Assembly: GCA_039881145.1 (NCBI GenBank)
Contig: JAYKKI010000007.1
Location: 38,824,501-38,888,500, forward strand
Source: Druceiella hillmani
Lineage: Eukaryota; Arthropoda; Insecta; Lepidoptera; Hepialidae
Length of the DNA stretch: 64,000 bases
Reading direction: 5' to 3'
The notes under the pieces were generated by a model. The model worked only from the letters and a program-made list of their open reading frames with translations. It searched no databases and had not been told where the DNA came from. A program made the position numbers and the translations under genes. Positions 36,887 to 47,770 of the stretch are shown in pieces. Positions within the stretch are counted from its first letter, which is position 1, and each line of letters begins with the position of its first letter.

Positions 36887-37344
36887 GTTGGCAGTTAATA
36901 AAAAATTTCCGCATTGTAAAATTCGTCATACAAATAACTGAATTTAAAATAATATAAATGAAGATTTTATGAAATTAAAACAAATAGAAGCTTTTACTAA
37001 TTATGAAAGACTTACATTTCTTTGGCTTGATGATTTTCAGGTACAGTTTTTTTTATATTCTTTTTTCTACTACTGTTTAAATTTTTTTACTCTTATTATT
37101 TTCTATTGCCTGTCCATCATATTTCCTTTTTTGACATTGTCTACAACTTGATCTACAGTGAGTATTGTTCAGTCTTTGAAAATAGTGGGAAAATGATAAA
37201 TATTGGTCAAATATATTCACGTTTATTATATTATTAGCTGTGCCCGTCATTTCGTACATGCAGACGACTGAAAATCTGGCTAGAAATTTTTGTAACGTAA
37301 TTTAAAATACACATAGCGCAATCTATTGATATACGTACACAATA

Positions 37345-37411
37345 CAATATACCTTTACAATATACCTTTCTCACAAAATATACCTTTACAATGTACAATA
37401 TCCCTTTCTCT
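37345..37411. repeat. Short direct repeats of 'aatataccttt'
   Basis: The string aatataccttt followed by acaatata or ctctcacaaa occurs three times with a fourth decayed copy (aatatcccttt), giving a locally repetitive 65-base patch. Confidence 0.8.
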
Positions 37412-38004
37412 AATTAGTTCAAACACTACTCATCGAGTGACTTCTTTGTTGTTATTTTATAAATGTAAAGTAAATTAACTTTTGAAAATATTAAATTTAC
37501 ATATCGTCTGATTAAATGAATCGATTGGGGTGAAACTAGCACCAAATATTAATTCAGGTTGATCTATACGCTTCTAAAAACTTCATTCGAATTGGATCAA
37601 TAGTTTTTACATGACGCGTGCACTCACATGCTTACAAAATTATTTTCAATATACAGACATGCAAAGTTTACAGTTTAATATTCCTATGATTAATAAGAAT
37701 AGATCGTAATATTCCTAAGATTACTTTTCTTAGGTTTCCGTGCCAAAATGACAAAAATAAAACACATTGAATCCCTTCAGTTTCTCTCTTGTTGTTTACG
37801 CATCGCAGCCAAATTTTTCGAGTAATATTCTTCAAAGTTTTACCTCTCCTAAATTTACATAATTTTTAACGTTTTAAAATAACCTTTGAATTAAGGTCAT
37901 CTTAAATGCCTGATAACAAACTTTTAAATATATCTTCACATTTCTTCTCTCACCACATTCTTTGCTACATTCCTTAGAGCTACATTAATTTTTTATTTGT
38001 GTGT

Positions 38005-38062
38005 ATTTTCCATCTATATGCTATATGCTATGTATTTTCCATCTACATACTATATTAGTCCA
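38005..38062. repeat. Direct repeat of 'gtattttccatctayat'
   Basis: Two copies of gtattttccatctatat/gtattttccatctacat about 30 bases apart, joined by 'gctatatgctat'. Confidence 0.7.
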
Positions 38063-38885
38063 TTTTCAGTCAATAAACTGTTAAATGACATAATTTGTTA
38101 CACTTAACCTAAAGGCATGAATCCATACATATTTGTACTCAATGATAATATACTTAATGAATTCTCAGTAGTGTATAGAATTTTATTTACTTATTTGATA
38201 TGCACAGATTCCTTATTTTCATAACTTTAAAGATATCATACTTTATAAATTATGTACTTATAATCAGATTTTTCAGTTTCCACTCAACTCCAATAATAAT
38301 TCCATTGAACTTTAATATGGCCTTCGATGATATACCCTCCGAATTTAATAACACTTTTAATAACACGTAATGAAGTGTTCTAATAACAAATTCCTCTTTA
38401 TTATTGGAAGAAATATTTATATTATCATCACTGCAGTTTTATTGAGGCACTACATTTTCATCGTCAAGTTACTGTTATGAAATTTGAAGTCATCGATTCT
38501 ATATTAATAGTCACGAAGCGCTATTGCAATCACATTATCACACCGAGTGAAGCTATTTGTAAGGTTAATTACAACGTATTTGTGTATTTTCGCTACATTT
38601 ATAATATGCTAGACTACTTAGCTTTCGTGGTATTAGTATTTTGTATGAAAAAAACATATTTCCATTACCTGTTATAATCATGCCACCTGTTATAATCATG
38701 CAAACCATGAAAATGGAGAAAACTAATGAATAAAAACAAATTGATATTCGTATTTTTTTGTATTAATTAGGATAAAACGAATAATTTCATAGTGATGAAT
38801 TTTAATAGTGATGCAGTATAATTCCACACGTATTTGTGTCCTTTAAACATGTCTCCTAATATTCCCACATCCAACTAATATACTA

Positions 38886-40004
38886 TTAGATAGGTAACTT
38901 ACAAACTCGCCATATTTGTACACAAACTTTTTATATCTAGTCAATAAAATCACTTGTAGATTATATAAGCACCGTCGATATCTAACACTTGTCGCCAATG
39001 TGTAAGCAAAGCTAACGTTCCATCCTTGTAGAAATCTTTGGACCCTTGACTAAAAAACCGATTTAATTTGATTTTGATATGACTTTCTTCTTTAAATTTT
39101 CCATCAGGTAAATTATATTTGCATAAAGTAGTTTTTCAGGCGTTATTTTAACTACGTGGGGTCGAATATCGTCATGTAAAAAATAAACTTTGCTTTAATT
39201 TGAAAGAAGTTTATCGTGACTTTTCTCATTTATTCACTTTAAATCTAAGCTCTAATTGTACAGTTAGTTTGAAAAAGTTTCCAATGAATAACTTCATTTA
39301 TACCCCACTATGCACTTAAAAGTATAATTTGACCAATATTTGATTTTGGTCTAGGTACACCTTGTTTCCAGCTCCTAGCCCCTGAAACTTACGCTAAAAA
39401 TTAATGTAAATCACCCACTTTTCATCTCCTGAAACCAGATTCTTTAGCTTTTTGTTGATACGGTCAGACATTAGCTCTCCTCTGAAGTTGAAAAAGGGTA
39501 TTATATCATGCGGTAGGCTAACAGAATATTTTCACTTCTTTCTCAAAGCGTGAAATTGTTTTTCCATTCCAGTGTAAGAGCATAAAAATAGCTCTGCCAA
39601 ATAAAGTGAACTTAATCTGGGATCTATTTCAATAAGACTTAAATTTTTCTAAATCCATTATTGGAGGTCGCTTTGGATGAGCTTTATCGGACAGGTAAAA
39701 ATTCCCTTCTTTGAATCTTTGGAACCATTGTTTGACCGTGTCATAAGAGGGCATATCTTCACCCATCCTTGTGTATATGCTGCGTGATGCTTTGTTGATT
39801 TTTTGCTTATCGATATTCATGAAGTAAGAGACCTCTAAATTTACTTCGAAATAATCTTATTTTTTAGTTTATTCTTCACTCACCGATTACTCAATTACAT
39901 ATGTGCAGCACTCTTTATATATACTAGAAGAAATATTTTAGAACTTCTGTAACATTCCAGAAATCGGTCGAAAAAAGTGGCTGGTTTATAAATTGTCAGC
40001 CTAA
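38886..40004 (-). mobile_element. mariner element, end to end but inactive (about 1.12 kb)
   Basis: Both ends are recognisable. The left border reads TTAGATAGGTAACTTACAAAC inward from 38,886, and the right border reads TTAGGCTGACAATTTATAAAC inward from 40,004; about 15 of 21 positions agree. TA dinucleotides flank both sides (38,884-38,885 and 40,005-40,006), as expected for the target-site duplication. The length is some 150 bases below the usual 1.28 kb, consistent with internal deletions. The body encodes a decayed transposase on the minus strand. It lies in the unique spacer, so it is not part of the duplications. Confidence 0.85.
38950..39820 (-). pseudogene. mariner transposase pseudogene (DDE/D superfamily)
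   Basis: Minus-strand fragments match mariner transposase in order: helix-turn-helix remnant MPSYDTVKQWFQRFKEGNF and PPIMDLEKF (39,629-39,820), then CEKQFHAL-type and 'QLQRRAN'-type decayed text, first catalytic aspartate region VSGDEKWVIYIN (about 39,420), then the second at FLHDDIRPHVVKITPEKLL (about 39,120-39,180). The C-terminus GSKDFYKDGTLALLTHWRQV with GAYIIYK and a stop lies at 38,950. The third catalytic segment is unreadable. Several frameshifts and stops rule out activity. An intact relative would be about 345 residues. The subfamily looks irritans-like. Confidence 0.85.
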
Positions 40005-41504
40005 TATTAATTGCATTATTATTTTATTTTATAGTATCAAAATAAATAAAAATCACAAAGTCGTTATGATTCTTTCCTATTATGTGATTTTTTCTTCAAT
40101 TCTAACACAACGACAATAAACAAAATCACCATCGATTAATGTGTAATACGATGTGTAAATACGTAGTCATAGATAGTCTCGCCGATACGGATTTAGATCT
40201 CATTTAAAGTAGATTCGAAGTTCTCAATTCTACATAATTTATTCCTTAATACAACATAAGACAATATTGAAAGTAAATATGATAGGGATTAATTAAGATC
40301 AATAATATAAATAGATGTGTCCTACGTGAGCCAGTAGTACTGCGAATATATTAAAAGTATTCTTTGCAATATCTTAATATTTTCTATTAAACGAACTCTC
40401 GTTTCTTTCCAGCCGAAATGCTTGTTATGCTTACCGAAGTTAAAAAATTAACGATAAATGATAAAATTAACGAAAGTGAAAATATGAATAATCGGTAAAA
40501 AACATCTTTAAATTAACAGAATATTTTAAATAATGTATCAGAAAACATAACGGTATAGAGTTTAAGCAGGAATTATTTATAATCGAATAAGGAAAAGTTT
40601 TTTCCAATAACTTTTAAATGCGTTCATCGATATTTTTTGGAGAAATTTTAAACTGTCAAAAATTCAGTAAACTATTTAGTAAACTATCGAAACTATTTTT
40701 TCAGTTTATTAATAAAAAATTACATTTTAATTAAAGCAAAAATATTTTCTTTGCTGGTGCATTGGCTTTCTACCACGCGGTATATTGATGGCAGTTCGAT
40801 TAAATTTAGACTATACATGGATTTATAGATTTTCTCCTGAATGTACTCTGTGAATTTTATATAATAAACTGGGATTTTTATTTCATAAGATAATACTTAC
40901 GAAAATTTTCTTGAAAACTTACTACATTATATATGCGACACATTTTGTTCTCTATGTATATGTGATATAGATTATTGCTCTATGTTGTTTTTTTCATGCT
41001 GCTTGCGATACCTTTACCAAATATTGCAAGTTTTCGTTCTAATGGTTTTCCTTCCCTTCTCACGTTTTATTTATTATTAAAATATCTATTTTCGTTTATT
41101 CTTAAATAAATTACCATCATAAAATTTGTATGATTTTTTTTAAATTTTACAACAAATTTATAGGTTACGGAAAAAATTAAATACAAATTATATTAATAAA
41201 CAGCGTCTAAAATGTACCATGCATTATATTCTCATCAAATAATGTATTAGATATATTGTTGAAGTTGAGTATGAAAAAGTAATAAAAACGGTTAACATAT
41301 TAAGAACAATGCAAACATGTTATTTGAAATAATGGTAAATAAATTAGAAAAATTAAAATAAATAAAAAAAAATTGGGCTGTGGCTGTGTCATGGACATGG
41401 ACGTGTTGTACGTGAATACGTGTATGTAACGGGTTATATTTTTTAAATAAAATATTTATATTTATCTATTTAGGATAAAAGCAAGGAAACAAATAATTAT
41501 TGTG

Positions 41505-42000
41505 TTACAATATAACTTTATTAATTATAGGTCTGTGGTACGAAAAGTACGACACAAATGGCATACAAGATACATCGAGATTTCTGGTAAACGTTAAATC
41601 GACACAGGTATTACCTAACGTTGTTGGAGAAGTTTCAATATAAGACAAATTGAACTCGCTGAGCATGAAGTCGGGCAATGAGTTAATTACCAAATCACTG
41701 TGGCCCAATGTGTCTTCATAATCGACGATCGAACACAATCTATGCCTATATAGTCCGTTGTCGATGTAGAAGCGATTTCATCATACACTTGCATAATTTT
41801 AACCGCCCCAGCTGCAGATGTACTGGTACCGTCGTTGATCTGCTCGGTCGCATTCATTCTTTTATGTTCCCGGCACTGGTTGACTCGGTCATATGGTGTT
41901 TTATTATTACCATTCGATTGTTATTGAGAAGCTCTTTCCAGCCGTATATGATCTCTGTATTTGCTTTTGGCTTTTCGACGCGTATAATAATGTCAATAAT
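41505..42000 (-). pseudogene. APE-type endonuclease C-terminal fossil (non-LTR element or Helentron)
   Basis: The minus-strand frame 41,738-41,505 reads PDFMLSEFNLSYIETSPTTL then GNTCVDLTFTRNLDVSCMPF and VSYFSYHRP, the end of an apurinic-endonuclease-type fold: TT.G.T.IDL.F as the penultimate block, then an S.H.P block with the expected histidine. Upstream, frames such as TEIIYGWKELLNNNRMVII are coding-like but shifted. A stop follows shortly after the SYHRP motif (INKVIL, stop). This fits the C-terminal endonuclease of Helentrons better than a LINE, where a linker and reverse transcriptase would follow. That choice is inference. The plus-strand 123-residue frame over the same place is its shadow. 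Confidence 0.55.
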
Positions 42001-42500
42001 AAATTATAATAATGTCAATAATAATTCACAAAAATATATAATGTCAGCCACATTATATATTTTTGATAATATTTCTTAATTCTAACACCTTATTATATTC
42101 ACTGTGACTACTTTAAACTAATATTTTAAATACAGTCGATAGATTTTGATGACAGCTGACGGTTAAAACTTAAACGAACATCGCAGCTTTTCCGAATCAA
42201 AAGTTATACTAATTGCAAATCTCGATACGCAGCAAAATAACCTCAAAATGGCCGCGCTTCTCCCTCCACTGCGCGCCATGCGTCACTGTTCTCGCTTATC
42301 GTAATAAATTCTTTGATCCTTTAGCTATCTAGTGGTATAATTTAATATTTGATGTAGAGAATAGATTCGAAACTGCAACGCCGAACTGTATCCCCCGATT
42401 TTGTTATAATTAGGTTTTTGGATTGCCCCCCGTAAGTAGCAAATTTAAAGACGTATTCACGTCAAAATAAAATGATAACGTACTCTCACTAAGCAAATTC

Positions 42501-42575
42501 CGTACATATATAAATTTGAACATATATAAATTTACGTACGTACATATATAAATTTGAACGTATATATAATGTACA
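42501..42575. repeat. 38-bp direct repeat, two copies
   Basis: cgtacatatataaatttgaa occurs at 42,501 and 42,539; 'catatataaattta' forms partial internal copies. It is locally repetitive and non-coding. Confidence 0.85.
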
Positions 42576-42998
42576 TATAAAACATTACTTAGCATAACTT
42601 CTAAATAAATTAGCAAAAAAACGTTTGATTTCCCAGATCCCTTTAATCTGCTATTTTGTGAGTTGACCAAAATAATCTTGCATAGAAATACTGAAAATTT
42701 TTTCCTATATTTTTCAAATATATCTGGCTAAAAATATGCAAAGGTAGATACTAAAATCCCGTATTATAAATATATAATACTTTCAATTGCATTTTTAAAG
42801 GTATCGTCAATGATTCTCCACTCGATTGGATCACTCGAGGAACTAATTAAATCCAACTACGACGTATGGGAAAATGTGTTTTCCTATAATATTTATTCTA
42901 ATTGGTCTTATATTGAAATATATATGACACTTAGACATAAGAATAAACAGACAGATGTAATGAAATTATAATGGTTCTCTTTTTGCTATATGTTTAAG

Positions 42999-43105
42999 GA
43001 CATCAAAAAGTATGCGCTTACAAGTTTAAAAGATAAAGACATCTAAAAGTATGCACATACAAGTTTAAAAGATATAGACATCTAAAAGTATGCACATACA
43101 ATATT
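42999..43105. repeat. 39-bp minisatellite, 2.7 copies
   Basis: Copies start at 42,999, 43,038 and 43,077 with unit gacatctaaaagtatgcaca then tacaagtttaaaagatata. 39 is a multiple of 3, but stops occur in the frames I read, so it is not a repeated protein motif. Confidence 0.9.
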
Positions 43106-43534
43106 ATACCAAAATGAACAAAAAAACATTAATTCTAAATTGCGACATATAATAACTACTGAAATCAAATAAAATATACGCAAACGAAGGTTAAACGGAG
43201 TGTGTTTATATAATATCAAAATAATCAAATTGACGACGAGCTGCCGAATATCTCAGCAGAATGAGATATCTTGTTGCCATCACAAAGTTTGTTCAATGGT
43301 ACGTAGACAGAGGCATATGCAACCTATTTTATAGGGTACTCTTAACCTCAGTTCAATCATTCTGCACCTACCACATAGATACATTATTTTGAATAAAAAA
43401 TCATTAGCATTATATATTTTCTATGTCTTGATGCGATATGTCAATGACATACATGTTCATCATTTTATAATATAAAAAGTGAACATTTTTGGCATTTCTA
43501 TGTCCTATGGGGGTTTATTAGGCGGCATTATTGA

Positions 43535-43729
43535 AAATCTTTCATCGTACGATTTTACATACTAAAGTTGAGGAACGAGAACTTTATAGAACCAAAACGT
43601 GTCGTCATATGCACCTTCGATTTAATCGAGGCTCCAAGAAATAAAAAAGGGAATGTATTGCCCAAGAAATTCGCAATAGCCAGAAAATTTAGAAAAACTA
43701 GAAAAAAATGGGAGACGTGGCAGGGTTGA
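43535..43729 (+). pseudogene. Coding-like open frame without start codon, unidentified
   Basis: Between TGA codons at 43,532 and 43,727 the frame is open for 64 codons. It includes NENFIEPKRVVICTFDLIEA and, after PRNKKG, NVLPKKFAIARKFRKTRKKW and ETWQG. The balanced charged composition and varied residues are unlike the I/Y/F/N/K-rich noise typical of this AT-rich window. There is no methionine in the frame, so if real it is an internal exon or a decayed fragment. I do not recognise the family; the basic, RKxRKKWE-rich end would fit a nucleic-acid-binding or transposon-derived protein. The minus-strand 87-residue frame (43,555-43,818) is its shadow. Confidence 0.3.
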
Positions 43730-44843
43730 CTTAATTTCCTCAAATGCTTATTATAACAGACGTAAAGTTTGAACTGGTGATAGTAAAAGTGTAGTTCACA
43801 AAAATTACCAGGGACCAAAATTACGTCAATATAAGGTTTTATTTTTGATAATTACAATATATGTGAAAAAAAACAGAAAATGTTAATTACTCATTTTTTC
43901 TTGCGTACTTTATATACTAGTTTAATGAATTCATTAATGAATCTCAGCCAAAATATGTATATTCTTCCTCTAACTTTAATAATAACGCTTTCCGTTCTAG
44001 ATAAAAATATCGCTGCCAAACGCTTCAAGTCTGGTCGAATGAGAAAAAAACTAAGAAGTCCATTTGGAATCTCATTTAACGTTTCATGTGCATTTTACGG
44101 ATATAATGATTAAATCGTACAGAAATTTTGGATCTGTATCGATTAATGCCACGAACTTCCAATATATTTCATAGACAAACTTACTATACACGTTTTTAAG
44201 GCTAAGCAAATAGCAAGCAAGCTATTTTATTTAGAATCCACGCGATACCAAGCGTAGATTGATGATTAAACTGAAGGAAAAATATTCTTTCGAAGTTTTA
44301 CAAAAGACAAAATGGCTACTTACATTTTCCATTTTCTATTTAACTATTTGTGTTGGCAAACTTACTAGATTTAAGTTTTTGGGGTCCAAAAATATATATT
44401 CTTTCTGAAATTAATTTTTTTTTATTAAATGGAAAAGTTTTGTGCTTTACTTCACGGAAAATACTTCGACTCTTGCGCATAATAATTTCTCGCTCTCTCG
44501 CGGTTATAATTTTTAGAAATTTCTCTTTTTTAGAAATTTTCGAAACTCTATTTTATCGAATATTTTTTCCTTCCCACGAAATTCAGATGCTCTTTCGCTT
44601 CGGACCTAAATCGGCTACAATTTGTATGATGATAACAAATATTATAAAAATTGAGATTTATTGAAATAATTCTTCGTTACGAATAAGAATATTAATCATT
44701 TCATTATCATTGAAATGTATGGATTTATAACTATAATCGATCTACGATTTTATGCACATAAATTAGTAAAAAATTATTAACAACATTTTTTTTAAATTAA
44801 GGTCAGTTAGAGCGTAAGGATAATATGTTTTTTGTTTTAATGT

Positions 44844-44864
44844 GCTCTCTAAAATTTAGAGAGC
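44844..44864. repeat. 21-base palindrome at start of unit V
   Basis: gctctctaaa and tttagagagc form arms around a single central base, directly before 'tcattaaaaca', the first base run that aligns with unit IV (20,014). Unit IV has a decayed version ('gattttagatag'). Confidence 0.7.
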
Positions 44865-46484
44865 TCATTAAAACAAATATTTACAAAAACTTAAATCATC
44901 CTCAGCAAACATTTTTTTTAAATAAAATTGAAAAAATGTTAAGCAGTCGTTTACAAAAATAAAAGCAATGTCCGAAAAATATTTTGTAAAGGTTACTTTG
45001 TTTATTCCGAAATGTTATCCCCAGTAATTATGCAAACCATTGAACGGTTTGCAATCTACGTTTTTTATTTGCGATAATTTTATATTCTAATTTTAATATT
45101 TACAAACTACACGGTACGCCTTTGCCAGGACAAGGAGAGGTCATAACAAAGTTCTGTTTCAATAGTTATTTTTTACATGATAATTAAATGCTGTCGATAT
45201 ATAGAAGTTCTTCTACGGTCGACCCTTGTAACAATTTGTAACCAATAATCTGTACATAATTAGCCCATACACTTCACGGACACTTTTTATAAATATAACA
45301 TAAAAACTTAAAAATACCTAGTGCAAATTGTGGTAGAAAATCTATAATACTTAGCAACATATAGCTTTTATTATACCTGCAATATCTTTACATATTATTT
45401 TAAAACAGCTGTAAAGATCAAAAATTTTAATACAGAAACATCAGTTATTGACACACTCCTAATTACTTTATTTAAAATGTCACTCATTACGTACAAGTTT
45501 TTAAAAAATATCCTTTTTATGTTATCAAACAAATTAAAAGAAAGATGAAAGTTTTATGTTATCAAGCAAGTTAAGTCTGTGATTAAAGAAGTATTATGTT
45601 ACACCAAAACAAAAAAATTAAAAAAGAAATTAAACTTCTTTGATTGATGAAGAAATCAAAACATTTATTATGATAATTTTGAATTCTTCGTGGATTACAG
45701 CGGACACAATATTGCCTTGTTTTTTTCTCATTAGAGTAAATATAAATATTTCAAAAAGTATTCTGTTTAGTCAATATAATTTACATACCATATTGTCACC
45801 CCGCTCTTGTGACTTTTTTTAGAAATAAACAAGTTTTTACCAGTAAAGCAACAAATCAAAGTGTACAATTAAAATTACAATAGTCAGTTACGCTATTAAT
45901 AATATGTGCCTTGTACAACTAAAATTAAGCACTGATTATTTGATTTACATGAACTAATATTACAGAAAACTACTTGTAGTATATTTTTTGATAAATAGGT
46001 CAGTAGTAACACTTGCCTTCGCTTAACTCATATACTACATAAGAGAAGGTGTTTAATGACGCCAAAATAATTTTTGAACATAGAGATCACAAGACTTTCA
46101 ACTCATACCTTCCATAATGTTTTGTGTTAAACGAGAAGGCTTTTCGAAATATCTTCAATCCCGTCTAAAGCTGTCCCATTTGCACTAACAGTGGAATATT
46201 CGGTAACAGTTAAAGGACGGTATAACTTTTGATTTCACGCTTTAGCAGTTATACGGAAAGACGATCTGCGAACATGGTTCGTTGGTCTTCCAATTGTGTT
46301 GACAGGAAGGGCGATTAGAAAAATTAGCGGTATTCGATATATGTCAATGTTTTTATGGAAACTTTAAAGTTAGTTTATATTTAAATTATAAATTTGTCCA
46401 TTAGGTATATTATTTCCATCTCAGTTAATTTGACGAAATCATTGGGATGAAGTAGATCGAACGATGCAGTTAAAAAATATAAAC

Positions 46485-47770
46485 CCTTTCAGTACGAGTA
46501 AAACGCAATAAGAGGGTTCCCTACACATTTAGGTACTTATAAAATTTATAGGTTACATAGTATTTCCAATAAAAATTTTTATTTAAAAAGTTATTAAATT
46601 TTTACAACGTAAAAATATTATCTATAATGTCTTTCACAGGCGTAAAAACATAAAAACTCTGCTTTTTCATTTTATGTTTGATTTTATGTTGAGTAGCACG
46701 GAGGTAGGAATATATTTTCTTTGCACCTCCTTACCTCCAGAGATACAATAAAATTAGATTATAAAAAAAACTATTTCTGACACTCTTTAATATAACTAGC
46801 ATTTTCAAATGATATCACATATTACATATGAAATAAAAAATATATTTTTTTCGAGTTATTGATTTCCTTCCCTTAAAATCTCCATATAAAAGTGTTCAGT
46901 GTTAGCTATTGAGATAAATTTGAGACATATGTGGATAATATATTTCATTTCTTTGTCAAAACTCTACGTCAAATGGTTTTTCAGAAAAATTACTGTGACA
47001 GGAAGATATATTGTCACGAGAGTGACTTTATAAAAGTTTCGTTTTTCCTTTTGTCTTTGGGAACCAAAAAAGTTTGAAATAGGGGTAGAATTAGAACTGG
47101 GAGGGTTCCGTAAACACTTGCATGCATATAGAAATTTAAGTCTACTGGTTACTAGTATCTCTTTGAAACTATTTGCCAATAGTAATATTATTTTTAAATA
47201 TGATGTATATTGTCTAGCGTAACTTTCACAGAAGTAAAATATCATGAATTTTTCAAAAATACTTTTGTTTCTATATTCTTGTTGTTTTTTTACTAATTTA
47301 TATTTAGTTCTCTTTAACACTTGTTTATATTTTGGACAAAGGAATTATTAAAATCAAATTATAGTTGTTAAGCAACAGCGTTTTTGAGGTAGAAATGGTA
47401 AAAAATGGGTACTGAAATGGCAATTTAATGGTCTATTAAAAATGTTTTAATCGACATTTTTAGTAAAATTTCTTTAGACAAATAATACTGCTACTTTAAG
47501 CATTCCATATAGAATTAGGCATGCATAAACATTTAAGGATATATAATATTTTCCCTTAGAGTATTTAAAAATATTTGTGTAATTTTCCGCCATATTTAAT
47601 CTTTTACATCTATTACAGATGTAAATCATCGTAATTAACTCAAAAATATTGAATATATTTCATAGCAAAAGCATACACACACAGACTATAGACTATAGAT
47701 GGGCAGATTGGACGTGGCCAATATAATAGGATTCCAATCGGGCTCTTCGAGGAAGAAAGAAAAAAGTTGT
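46485..47770 (+). mobile_element. Cluster of dispersed-repeat copies (unit V)
   Basis: Heads at 46,499 ('taaaacgcaataagagggtt'), 47,085 ('gtagaattagaactgggagg') and 47,480 ('ataatactgctactttaagc'), with tail near 47,680-47,760 ('aatataataggattccaatc'), parallel the unit IV cluster at 20,825-22,440. Inheritance from a common ancestor is more likely than independent insertion. Confidence 0.6.

Larger units (their letters stand above)
36513..44845. other. Unique spacer between units IV and V
   Basis: I cannot align this interval to any duplication unit. It contains the small frame at 36,677, minisatellites, a dead mariner, a fossil endonuclease end and the open frame at 43,535. In the stretches 36,900-38,880, 40,010-41,500, 42,080-42,990 and 43,730-44,840 I see AT-rich DNA without a recognisable gene. 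A GC-richer patch lies at 42,240-42,300 ('atggccgcgcttctccctcc' and following) that could be a transposon end. Confidence 0.6.

Noticed and set aside
41708..42079. 123-residue plus-strand frame
   Set aside because: Antisense shadow of the endonuclease fossil on the minus strand; residues look random.
44350..44664. 104-residue plus-strand hydrophobic frame
   Set aside because: Composition is the F/I/L-rich noise expected of AT-rich DNA with T-runs; no motif or paralogue.
46964..47320. 118-residue minus-strand frame in unit V
   Set aside because: It overlaps the dispersed-repeat heads and is K/N/I/L-rich; no counterpart frame is open in unit IV.
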